A stretch of 64,000 bases of DNA, from positions 14,310,501 to 14,374,500 of the forward strand of contig NC_070603.1 of the NCBI RefSeq assembly GCF_027172205.1, read 5' to 3'. This DNA is from Podarcis raffonei (taxonomy: Eukaryota; Chordata; Lepidosauria; Squamata; Lacertidae). The position numbers and the translations under genes are program-made. Of the stretch, positions 31,900-43,200 are shown one piece after another (the stretch's first letter is position 1; each line of letters begins with the position of its first letter). Under the pieces are notes generated by a model. The model worked only from the letters and a program-made list of their open reading frames with translations. It was not told the origin of the DNA and did not search any database.

Positions 31900-32640
31900 C
31901 TAGGCTCCCTGGGGGCGTGTGTCACTCTACCTTTTTTCGCAACTCTATGGGACGGGGTTTCCGAAAGCGTGCCTAGCTCCACGCTTCCCGTGGAGAGAAA
32001 GAGCCACGCCCACTCCGGTCTCTCGGACTGCTGGGGACGTGACGTATCGAGATAGCCCCTCCCACCTCGCCCGGCAGCCTGCCGCGCTGTTCGCCACGCG
32101 AGCCCGCGGCCCTCGCCGAAGGGTCCTTACGGGAGTCTGAGGTGTCTCTGGCAAGCGCCTGCTCCGAAGAGCAGGGCCAGGGTTTCCAGGGAGGCCGCGA
32201 TGAAAGGCTGCTGATACGGGGAGAGAGGTATCATTTTTTAGCGTCGTCTTTTTATGTGTGTGGCGCGGCCGGTGGAGTGGGATTCCGGGCAGGCGGACGT
32301 TGGCCACCCCTAGAGGAAGATTTGGAGGCGCTCGCTGCCGCAGCCGGCGCCGAGTGGTGGGGTTCGGGCGGACTCGGGTGGCGTCGTGGGAGGAGGCGAA
32401 GCCGGGCGAGGCGAGGCGGGGAAGCTGAGGGAGTACCTATGGCGGGTACCATTTCCACGCCGGTGTAGTTGGCAGGAGTCGGGAAGGCAACGGGTCAGAC
32501 CGCATCCCTGCCACGCACCACACACTGGGAGGCTTCAGGGAAGCCGGCCACCGTCCCCTCGTCTCCGGTCCCCCGCCTACAGAACGCGGGAGGGAGCGAC
32601 CTACCTTGCAAGGTCGTCGTTCGCGTGTCCAAGGTGAAGT
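31900..32640 (+). promoter_or_regulatory. CNPY2: CpG island: CNPY2 promoter and probable non-coding first exon
   Basis: A CpG-dense block sits 4.5 kb before the first coding exon. It contains a CRE-like core (gacgtgacgtatcg near 32036) and several GC boxes. A donor-like CCAAG then GTGAAG stands at about 32631, and another at about 32131. Since the first coding exon has an acceptor at 37122, an upstream non-coding exon must exist and this island is the natural place. Long ORFs inside it are GC-bias artefacts. Confidence 0.5.
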
Positions 32641-32644
32641 ACCA

Positions 32645-32715
32645 GTTCGATACGATGCAATAATCTTTATTGTCATTGTCCCATACAGAACAACGTAACT
32701 GAAAAAATCTACATC
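32645..32715 (-). mobile_element. LINE 3' tail abutting the CNPY2 CpG island
   Basis: Reverse of the tail at 34290 (gatacgatgcaataatcttt, attgtcattgtcccatacag). It begins about 12 bp after the candidate donor at 32631. Confidence 0.55.
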
Positions 32716-32718
32716 AGA

Positions 32719-32719
32719 C

Positions 32720-32760
<41 letters not shown>

Positions 32761-32838
32761 TTATTATTTATACCCCGCCCATCTGGCTGGGTTTCCCCGC
32801 CACTCTGGGCAGCTTCCAACAAAACACTAAAATACAAT
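32719..32838 (-). mobile_element. L2-like 3' tail, antisense
   Basis: (AAT)n at 32719-32762 followed by taccccgcccatctggctgg and gcagcttccaacaaaacac; truncated by or next to the MITE at 32840. Confidence 0.7.
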
Positions 32839-32839
32839 A

Positions 32840-33081
32840 CAGTGGTACCTCGGGTTACATACGCTTCAGGTTACATACGCTTCAGGTTACAGACTCTGCT
32901 AACCCAGAAATAGTACCTCGGGTTAAGAACTTTGCTTCAGGATGAGAACAGAAATTGTCCTCTGGCAGCGCGGCGGCAGCAGGAGTCCCCATTAGCTAAA
33001 GTGGTGCTTCAGGTTAAGAACAGTTTCAGGTTAAGAACGGACCTCTGGAATGAATTAAGTACTTAACCCGAGGTACCACTG
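32840..33081. mobile_element. MITE family A
   Basis: Full copy with TA on both sides, inserted directly beside an L2-like 3' end just downstream of the CNPY2 CpG island. Confidence 0.75.
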
Positions 33082-33132
33082 TAAAGGTACTTAGTGACAA
33101 AGTTCCCTGGAGGGCCTGGCCACTCTCCAGTC

Positions 33133-33219
33133 ATAGCTGTCAACTTTTCCCTTTTCTTGCAAGGAATCCTATTCGGAATAAGGGAATTTCCCTTAAAAAA
33201 GGGAAATGTTGGCAGCTGT
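33133..33219. mobile_element. short foldback MITE, second copy
   Basis: Same ends and same interior (tcttgcaaggaatcctat) as the copy at 16575, inverted; somewhat diverged at its right end. Confidence 0.6.
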
Positions 33220-33227
33220 GTCTCCAG

Positions 33228-33960
33228 TTTTTAGAGACAGCAAGGTAGCCAGAGTCAGAACCTTCAGATTCTCAGGAAACAGAAACTGGAACGAAGGGTC
33301 TGGCGATGTTCATAGCAGTGACCTTTGCCATGAGGGTGACCAGGGTCTAATGGGTAATAGGTGCAGCTCTTGTCAACACTGAATCCAAAATTCTACATGC
33401 CGTACCAATCATGTGTTCCCAAGCACCTCCTATGTGAGAGGCATGGAGAGGGTTAAAGATCCATGCACAATCCCGAGCACTGCGGTAGTCACGGAGAGCG
33501 GGGTCAGTGTCGTTTTTTTCTCTTTAGTCCCAGCTCCCACAAAATTCATGCCACAATCGGGCCTAATGAATTTGACAGGTCCATGTATGGCCACAAATCT
33601 TCTCAAGGCATTGATGACACTGATAGTGCCTATGGACTCCGTGATCTCAATCTGGAATGCACAGATACTCAAGCACTGCCCAGCGCTTATTGTTAGCTTG
33701 ACCTCCCCTTGTCTTGCGCATAGCCATGCTCTAAGGTCTGAAGACATCCAAACCCACATTAGCGAAAGGTGGTTCGACTGCATGCAAAGCAGATTGTTAT
33801 GTTCATTGGCTTTGCTGCTCTAGTAGTGTATTTAGTGTTGCAACTGTAGGCTGCAACGCTAAACGCTCTTAAGAGGGTTTAGAAACAATTCAGTGTGACT
33901 TGATTCTGCACATTGTGGCTGTGAGGCATCAATGCCTTGTGTTTTGAATCTGCCCATATG
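33228..33960 (-). mobile_element. BEL/Pao-type LTR retrotransposon fossil, integrase region
   Basis: On the minus strand the translation resembles the integrase and following part of BEL/Pao pol: GPVKFIRPDCGMNFVGAG-like and HIGGAWE-like residues are visible. The copy is a broken fragment with several breaks; no LTRs or capsid part were seen. Probably old. It lies between the CNPY2 CpG island and the first coding exon. Confidence 0.6.
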
Positions 33961-34289
33961 AATGTTTTGATCCATGATTAAAAAGTCCAGGTGGCTTGAT
34001 TAGATAGAAGACCTCTGTACCATTAATGAAAAAAAATCAATAACTATAATTTAAGAAAAGATCTCTATGAAGACTTTGACACAGTAGAGTTGCCACTCCT
34101 GTCCTATGGAGTAGCAAGGGACTGACAGTCGGCACCTTTTTCCAATTTGATGTAAGATTAATTCAGTCTCCGCAACCAAACCAATACTTGAAATTGGAGA
34201 ATTAGTGCACTTCCTCCAAGATGCTTGCAGTACACACACACACTATATGCATTTCCAACATCATTTTTTGTACTAAAGGCCATATATTT

Positions 34290-34352
34290 TTGTATATTTT
34301 CAATTTCGTTCTGTATGGAACAATGACAATAAAGATTATCGTATCGTATCGT
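34290..34352 (+). mobile_element. LINE 3' tail with (GTATC)n end
   Basis: Reads ctgtatggaacaatgacaat then aaagattatcgtatcgtatcg. The same tail occurs in reverse at 32645-32705 beside the CNPY2 first-exon donor; a related tail in reverse is at 29790-29865. The family is not assigned. Confidence 0.5.
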
Positions 34353-34528
34353 AGGTGTGGTGTTGCTTACCATACATTTGTAGGTGCAGGTGGAACAAAG
34401 GGCTTACTTGCAGTTATTTTTAGTAACGCATGTCCTTGAAAAGCACCTGGCAGGGCTTTTGGCTTGGGTAATATATGTTGAGCTGTGACCAGAAATCATT
34501 GCAATTTTGGGACATGTATATGTGCAGT

Positions 34529-34771
34529 TCCTGCCAACCTAGCAGTTCGAAAGCATGTCAAAGTGGAAGTAGATAAATAGGTACCGCTCCAGCGGGAAGG
34601 TAAACAGCGTTTCCATGTGCTGCTCTGGTTACCAGAAGCGGCTTAGTCATGCTGGCCACTTGACCCAGAAGCTGTACGCCGGCTCCCTCGGCCAATAAAG
34701 CGAGATGAGCGCTGCAACCCCAGAGTCGGCCACGACTGGACCTAACGGTCAGGGGTCCCTTTACCTTTACC
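34529..34771 (+). mobile_element. Sauria SINE, 5'-truncated
   Basis: Starts at tcctgccaacctagc inside the family consensus; TATATGTGCAGT repeats at 34517-34528 and 34772-34783 show it was truncated on insertion. Confidence 0.85.
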
Positions 34772-35536
34772 TATATGTGCAGTGGGGGACAATCGTGCAT
34801 ATGAAACACAGTCTTCAGTGCATATAAGGCATATGTGAGCCCATCCTGAGACCACTGTATGCAACATTTCTTGAAATAGGCGCTTCATTCTTTCCCTGTT
34901 TTGGTTTCCATACATCTTGTGTTATGGTGTGGTTCTGTTTTTAAAGGTTGAGATGCTTATACGTAAGTGGATATGAACATTGGTATCCTTACGCGTCTTA
35001 TTGGATAAAAATGCCCTAGTACTGACAGGTTTTTTTCTGCTTGAGCTTAGAGCCCAACTCTCATTTCAATTGGATGTGTAATTGGGAGACTCTGGATTCC
35101 ACAGATTGCAAGCTACTGAACATGTATTTTGCACAATGGCATTGAAAACCCAAGTTCCACGTACAGCAAAATAGCTGAGTCATCTTTGGACTATACCACT
35201 CTTAATTGCAGATGAGTGAATGTGCTTTTTAAGTTCTCCCCAACATGCGGGGGGGGGACCTATAAGAACCTCCCTACATAAAAACAAAACAAAAACCGTA
35301 ATCAGTGGATGGTATTCAACGACGTTTTACTTAGAGTAGACTCTGGGACACCAAGATTTTGACTTGTCAGACAAAACAATCCCCCCCCCCCACTTGTGTA
35401 CTGTTTGTTTGTTCTCCTGATGCGGCCCCTGAGCCAATTTTGGGGACTGCAGGAGTGGGGCGGGGAAACCTTTGTTGCAAAGGCAGAATCACTGGTTAAT
35501 CCCTTCCCATTGAAATTAATGAACACGGCTAAGTTA

Positions 35537-36200
35537 CCGTATTTTTCGCCCTATAGGACGCACCGCTCCCATAGGACGCACCTAGGTTTTTTGGGGGGGG
35601 AAATAAAGAAAAAAAATTATTTCCCCCCCCCCCAGGCGCAGGGGAAGCCCGAGCTTCCCCCGACCCCAGCCCCCAGAACAGCCTGCTATCCGCAAGCCTA
35701 GGGAGCCCGGCGTGAAGTCGCGCTGGTCTCCCCAGGCTTGCGGAGAGGTGCGCGAAGCCCAGGCGCGCTCTTCAGCGCGTCCCAGGCTTCGGAATGCAGG
35801 CAGCTCCGCGCAGCCGTCGGGAGCCTGGCGCAACTTCACGCTGGGCTCCGGATGGCTGCGCGGAGCTGCGCGGAGCCCGGGGCTGCAGGCATCTCCGTGC
35901 AGCCGTCGGGAGCCCAGCGCGACTTTGCGCCAGGCTCCGGATGGCTGCGCGGAGCTGGGCGAAGCCCGGGACTGCAGGCACCTCCGCGCAGCTGTTGGGA
36001 GCCCAGCGCAACTTCACGCCGGGCTCCCGAGGGCTGTGCAGAGCTTCCTGAAGCCTGGAGAGCGAGAGGGGTCGGTGCGCACCGACCCCTCTCGCTCTCC
36101 AGGCTTCAGCAAAAGCCTGCATTCGCCCCATAGGACGCACACACATTTCCCCTTCATTTTTGGAGGGGGAAAATTGCGTCCTATAGGGCGAAAAATACGG
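35537..36200. mobile_element. MITE family B, 664-bp copy with tandem units and a perfect palindrome
   Basis: TA both sides. The interior has three copies of a GC-rich unit of about 95 bp (35780-36050, each with ggctccggatggctg or a variant) and a perfect, loopless 62-bp palindrome at 36048-36109. Apparent ORFs in it are by-products of GC bias. Confidence 0.7.
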
Positions 36201-36390
36201 TAGGTCCATTAATTTCAGTGAGCCTATTCTGAGTAAAACCTAGTTGGATACCACCAAATGTCCTCTCCCTCATATGCCTGCTACTTCTGGGGTGCAATAA
36301 AAACACCTCTCCCTCATAGGCCTGCTTCTACTTCAGTAGAATTCAACCCCCTACCTCTTAAGTCCGAAGCAGTGTGGCCCTAGAAAGTTT

Positions 36391-36455
36391 CTACTTCATA
36401 ACTCTGCTGGGTATATTAGGGTCTCATAACTTTGCTGGATATATTAGGTTCTCGT
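36391..36455. repeat. 31-bp short tandem duplication
   Basis: cataactctgctgggtatat and cataactttgctggatatat follow each other, each with a taggg/taggt-type end. Confidence 0.6.
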
Positions 36456-37122
36456 GGGATTTAGCTTAGAGGTGCGGGAAGTGGGATCTGAAAAGGTACA
36501 AGGATATGGCGGTAAAATGAGAGTCCATTTAGGAGTGAAGAGTGTTTTGAAATCCAGGAACGTAGCACTACTTACAAATATTAGCTGGCAGTGAGATCTC
36601 TGCCTATCCTCTCTTAGATCTTGATGGATCTGATAGGTGTGACCACTATGCCCAATAGGCTATACTGTATTGCCTCTTCTCTTGGGAGCCGTCCAGGAGT
36701 TTTCCATATATTTTTCGGTTCACCCATCCCCCCCCCCACTTTTGTGTGTTGAATTTGGTTTAGCAGAGGGATTATTTTTCTTCCTCTATGGAAAGCATAG
36801 CAAGCTAGCAAACATTTAAAACAGCCTCAGAATAACTGCTGCCGTTGGCCTGTCACACAGAGGGCACTTTGTATTCTAAACTTGAGCTTGGGACGTGGGG
36901 ATAAATGCTAGCTTTGAGAGTGTTGCTTAGCATAATAAGTCGTACTACGGAGCCCTGACTGAGCACAGCTATTGGATTGCTTGCTTGCATGTGGCTCATG
37001 GCTGTGGGAGGTTAGGATGAGATTCCTGGTAACGGAAGCCGTTTGCTTTTTTGGGGGGGTTGTGAGCTAGCTAGATAATTGGTTCCATGCAGCCCTGGGA
37101 TAACTTCTGACTTTCTGTGCAG

Positions 37123-37250
37123 CTTGTGACGCTTGCCCACACCCTTGAAGATGAATGGCTGGATTTCAAGCACGGTTTGCCTGTCCGCTGCCTTCTTGCT
37201 GCTGTTGAGTGGTGCTTTTGCCCGGAGGAGCCAAGATCTCCGCTGTGGAG
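37123..37250 (+). CDS. CNPY2: CNPY2 first coding exon (28 nt of 5' UTR, signal peptide)
   Basis: The acceptor is tctgtgcag ending at 37122; ATG is at 37151; the donor is GTAAAG at 37251. It encodes [20 protein letters not shown], then [13 protein letters not shown] and one base of Ala34. The ARRSQDL run after the hydrophobic core matches the mature N-terminus in human. Confidence 0.93.
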
Positions 37251-40200
37251 GTAAAGCAGACTGTCTCATAGCAATCTCATTAGGAAAATGGGTGGTGGAG
37301 CCTGAGAAATACAGAGCAGCAAAATAACATTGCTTACACCCAGTGCGCTTTTTTTTTTCTAAAAAAAATGTTTAGGGGTACTCTCATTTTCCTACTCATA
37401 TTGAAATACTGCCCATCAATGAGGCCAAATTTAGATTCACAAAATGTTTAGGGGTATGCGTACCCCTGCGTACCGCCCAGGAAAAAAAGCACTGCTTATA
37501 CCACTCTCTGCCTTTAAAGACCCTTTTAGACATTGATTTGGCACCTGAGGATTCTAGGAAATGGACCAGGATGCCCAGTCCACTCACTCTGTTGCAGGGT
37601 GTGATGTGCAATGGTGGTAGCAAACTTTTTCAGGGTAGCCTGTCTCATAACAGATCAGTTCTCATTGAGTGACCCCCCACAATAGTAGAATCATAGAATC
37701 ATAGAGTTGGAAGAGACCACAAGGGCCATCGAGTCCAACCCCCTGCCAAGCAGGAAACACCATCAGAGCACTCCTGACATATGGTTGTCAAGCCTTTGCT
37801 TAAAGACCTCCAAAGAAGGAGACTCCACCACACTCCTTGGCAGCAAATTCCACTGTCGAACAGCTCTTACTGTCAGGAAGTTCTTCCTAATGTTTAGGTG
37901 GAATCTTCTTTCTTGTAGTTTGGATCCATTGCTCCGTGTCCACTTCTCTGGAGCAGCAGAAAACAACCTTTCTCCCTCCTCTATGTGACATCCTTTTATA
38001 TATTTGAACATGGCTATCATATCACCCCTTAACCTCCTCTTCTCCAGGCTAAACATGCCCAGCTCCCTTAGCCGTTCCTCATAAGGCATCGTTTCCAGGC
38101 CTTTGACCATTTTGGTTGCCCTCCTCTGGACACGTTCCAGTCTGTAAGTGTCCTTCTTGAACTGTGGTGCCCAGAACTGGACACAGTACTCCAGGTGAGG
38201 TCTGACCAGAGCAGAATACAGTGGCACTATTACTTCCCTTGATCTAGATGCTATACTCCTATTGATGCAGCCCAGAATTGCATTGGCTTTTTTAGCTGCC
38301 GCGCCACACTGTTGGCTCATGTCAAGTTTGTGGTCAACCAAGACTCCTAGATCCTTTTCACATGTACTGCTCTCAAGCCAGGTGTCACCCATCTTGTATT
38401 TGTGCCTCTCATTTTTTTGCCCAAGTGCAATACTTTACATTTCTCCCTGTTAAAATTCATCTTGTTTGTTTTGGCCCAGTTCTCTAATCTGTCAAGGTCG
38501 TTTTGAAGTGTGATCCTGTCCTCTGGGGTGTTAGCCACCCCTCCCAATTTGGTGTCATCTGCAAATTTGATCAGGATGCCCTTGAGTCCATCATCCAAGT
38601 CATTGATAAAGATGTTGAATAAGACCGGGCCCAAGACAGAACCCTGGGGCACCCCACTAGTCACTCTTCTCTTCTTTTAATACTCTTGGATGCAGTTCAT
38701 CTGGCCCTGGAGACTTGAATACATCTAAACTAGCCAAGTATTCTTGTACTATCTCCTTAGTTATTCTGGGCTGTGTTTCCTCTGCTGAATCATTTGCTCC
38801 AAATTCTTCAGGTCGGGCACTGTTTTCTTTATCGGAGAAGACTGAGGCAAAGAAGGCATTGAGGAGTTCAGCCCTTTCTGTGTCCCCTGTTTGCATTTCA
38901 CCATCTTCTCCTCTGAGTGACCCCACTGTTTCTTTGTTCTTCCTTTTGCTACGAACATACCCATAAAAGCCTTTTTTGTTGCTTTTAACCTCTCTAGCAA
39001 GCCTGAGTTCATTCTGTGCTTTAGCTTTTCTGACTTTGTGTCTACACATGCTGGCTATTTGTTTGAATTCCTCTTTGGTGGTTTCCCCCCTTTTCCATTT
39101 TTTGTACACATCCTTTTTTAATCTTAACTCAGTTAAAAGTTCTTTAGATAGCCACCCTGGCTTTTTTAGGCACCTTCCATGTTTCCGTCTCGTTGGTATT
39201 GCCTGAAGTTGTGCTTTTACTATCTCCCTCTTAACAAACTCCCAGCCATCATGAACTCCCTTTCCTTTTAGTATTGCTGTCCATGGGATCTCACCCAGCA
39301 CTTCCCTAAGTTTTATGAAGTCGGCTTTCTTAAAGTCAAGAAATTGAGTCCTAGTATGCTTGGCTGCTGCTTTCCGCTGTATAGTAAACTTCAGAAGAGC
39401 ATGATCAGAGTAGTCTGAGGGCACCTAGATACATAGTTTGAAATAAACATAATGGTTCCATTCCTGTGTATGTAGGAATACGCTGCATCAGTTTGTTCTC
39501 TAATTGTTTTCTTCATTACTTGGAGATGAAAGGTTGGCCACGGCAAGGTCTTATCCTAGGGATGGGCAGCTGGTGGCATCGGCTCAAACAGGCTCCAAGG
39601 GGTTTTTCATTTGGCCCCTCTGATCTGGTCAGATAACTGGTCAGCCTGGACAGCTCAGTTGGTTAGAGTGTGGTGTTGATAACACCAAGGTTTCAGTTCA
39701 ATCCCTGTGCATGGGACAGCTGCAGATTCCTGAATTGCAGGGATTGGACTAGATGATCCTCATGGTCCCACAATTCTACGATTCTGTGATCTCAAGGGCC
39801 TTCCCTTTATTAGGCACCTCACCAGTTTTTTGCAGCAAAAGTGACCTCTACAGACTTCAGCTATGTGCAACGGGACTCTGCAACTGAGATGCATAAGAAG
39901 AAGAAGAGTTTGGATTTGATATCCCGCCTTTCACTCCCCTTCAGGAGTCTCAAAGCGGCTAACATTCTCCTTTCCCTTCCTCCCCCACAACAAACACTCT
40001 GTGAGGTCAGTGGGGCTGAGAGACTTCAAAGAAGTTTGACTGGCCCAAGGTCACCCAACAGCTGCATGTGGAGGAGCAGAGACGCGAACCCGGTTCCCCA
40101 GATTATGAGACTACCGCTCTTAACCACTACACCACACTGGCTTTCACAAAGAAGGGTGTTTGACTCTTTAAAAAATCATTTGCCTGAGTCTTGGGAGTAA

Positions 40201-43200
40201 GTAGCTGCCATGCATATTAAGGGGACGACTTTGCCACGGTTTGCTGCTATTTCCTTAGGAGGAGGCTATTATAGAGACCCTTGCCTGAGTAGAGTGACTC
40301 AGTTGGGCAGAACCCAGCATTCCTGGGCCTTCAGTCCTTCTCAGTTCAAAACAGGGTTTCCCAAACTTCGGTCTCCAGCTGTAGTTTTGAACTACAGTTC
40401 CCATCATCCCTGACTACTGATCCCGCTAGCTTGGGATGATGGGAGTTGTAGTCCAACAGCTGCTGGAGACCCAAGTTTGGGAAACCCTGGTTCAAAACTC
40501 CTGTTAAATTAGTTCCCGACTGAGGTGAGGAGCCTGTGGCCCTCCAGATGTTGTTGCGGGACAATTTCCATCATCCCTGATGAACGGCCACACAGGCTGG
40601 GGCAGATAGAAGCCAAACAGCACCTGGAAGGCTACAGGCAACCTGCTCCTGCCTTCCCTGCATGCCTGAAGCAACATCCTTCCACTCACAATAACAGAAT
40701 TGTCTGGCCTACGTAGAGGCTGCTGAAAAGTGACGTTGAAATGGCATAACCCTTTGAGCCGTTACGTGTCCATGCAAGTCAGCCCAAATGTGTGAGATTC
40801 GACGGCTCCAGCCCCACACATCCCTGATATAAACATTACGCCTCACCATGTGGAACACTGTCACACAGAAGCATTGCTTGGGAGAGGAGATCACTGGACC
40901 TGTGTCTTCAGAAAAGCCTTATGGGAGTGTTAGCATAACTACCCATCCCCTGCTATTGTATTTTCCCTTATTCTTGGGTTGCAAGCACAAGTCCCAGAAG
41001 CAGCAACTGTTGCTTTAGTAGTCTTGCTTGCTGATGCTACACCAGAGGAGAAGGAAGAATAGGAGAATAGAGAGTGTAGTTGTTTTGTTGCCCTCAAGGC
41101 CGCTGAACCAACTGATGTTGTGCCAAGCTCAGGAGCTGTCAGTTTTACCTCTACTTGCTTTCACTCCCCTGCATGCATAACTTGCCTAGCATAAATGATA
41201 AATTCTGCTATCAAGTGCTGCAAATAAATTGTTGTTACAAGACATAGGCAAGGCATATTTTCATTTGCAGTATGCTGGGTTCTGAAGAATGCATTTGTTC
41301 ACCTGCCAAATCTTGAGAATGTTCCTGGCATCGAGCAGTCGATCATGAAGTTAATGTAGCTATGATCAGTACTTCTTCTTGGAGCTAGTTTTTCTTACTT
41401 CTTTTTCTTCGGTTTTAGCATGCCGGGCACTGGTGGATGAGCTGGAGTGGGAAATATCTCAGGTAGATCCCAAGAAAATGATCCAGATAGGTTCCTTCCG
41501 CATCAACCCAGATGGAAGCCAGTCCGTCGTGGAGGTAACATGTTTCATGCTTGCCCTTGATTGGCTGAATCTCTGGAGACTATTGTGGCGATCTGACAAA
41601 TAGGAAGTCAGGGAGATGGTTAGCACCCTGAAGAAATGTGTGAGGAAAACCCTTGTGCTGAGATTTTAAACTCCTGGTGAAAGGGAATTTATTTTTTATG
41701 GGCGGCACCCAATTCTTCAGCTTTTCTGGCACAGTGGACTTCTGTGTGCAAAATGGAACTTCCTGTTCCTCTCCTGTCCCCTCTAGCACACTGTGCACCC
41801 TCAAAAACTGCTCTGGGGGGGGGTTTATGTATTTTTTCTTTCTTTTTTCCCCCTTTTTATGTATTGTGGTGTTGTTTTTTCGTGCTTTTTCTCTTTTCTC
41901 TTTTTTTTCTTTTTGTAATCTTGAAAACATTAATAAATATTATTTTTAAAAAACAAAACTGCTCTGGGGGGTTGACGGATCCTCTGGAGCAAATTTTGGG
42001 AATGAGCAAGGGAAGGAGAAGAAACATGAATCTGGTTGTGCCGACAGAATTAAGCTCGTGGAGCACTGGCTACATCCCTGCATTTTTATCCTTTTATATT
42101 TCTCAAAGCAGCCCCCAATAATAAACAGAAATCAGTAATTATTTATATTAGGTGTGGGGAACTTCTGGACCTCCAGATGTTGCTGAACTACAGCTCCCAT
42201 CATCCCTTGCCATGGGCCATGCTTTCTGGGGCTGATGGGAGTTGTAGTTCATGGAGGGCCAAAGGTTCTCCACACCTAATACAGAAATTTCAAATTCTAG
42301 AGGTGCAGCTAAGAAGGGACTGGTGAGGAACATGGAGCCCGTGAGCGGGGGAATATAGAGTTCAACAATAGTTCCACATAATTTCTTTATCCCTAGTTCC
42401 AGATCTTGGTGGCTGCCGTTGGTCCTTCTGTTTGGCGACTTAGGTTGTCACAGAAAGATGAAAACTAAGGCAATCATTACAGTGTCCTCCTTTTGGTAAA
42501 ATGGCAAAATGTTTGACCTCTCCTCAGCGATAGGTTGTAAGACGTGCATGGTGCCTGAGGAAAATTACGTTACAATAGGATCTGATGAAGGTAAAGGTGG
42601 GGGAGGCTTTTCCCACCTTCATAGCAAGCTGCCATTCCTCCACAGGTGCCCTATGCCAGGTCTGAAGCTCACCTGACGGAATTGTTGGAGAGCATCTGTG
42701 ACAAGATGAAAGAGTATGGCGAAAAGGAAGATCCGTCCACCCACCGGAAAAGCTATGTGAGGGTGATGTCCCGCGACGGGACCAAGATGGACCTTTCTCA
42801 AACCAAATTTGATACCGATATGACATCGAGCCTGAAGTTTGCGGTGAGTGATGCAGAGAGTGAAGCTGGGTGTGGGACTACTTGGCTGCTGGAGAAAAGG
42901 AGACTCCAGTAGAACCTCCTGGCTGCAACCTGTAGCCTCTTTTCCTTCCGAACTCTACCTTAATACTTGCAGCTTTTTATGGTGACAGACAGTCGATGCT
43001 GCAGTTGCAATGGTATAATTACAGCCACAACTCTGGACCAGCTCCACGCTTTGCAATACGCATTAGGGAAGTGGAACAGGTAGCTGGTGCCTACATCAAA
43101 GAACGTACGTTGCAGGCACGATGTATAGCACGGCTGACTTCCTTGGTTCCCCTTTGCAGTGTGAGAGTATAGCTGAAGAATATGAAGATGAGTTCATAGA

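Noticed and set aside
31945-32468. ORFs of about 110-120 codons in the CNPY2 CpG island
   Set aside because: No homology recognised, both strands open, composition follows CpG content.
35582-36209. several overlapping ORFs of 85-163 codons on both strands
   Set aside because: They come from three tandem GC-rich units of a MITE; simultaneous openness on both strands is a GC-bias effect.
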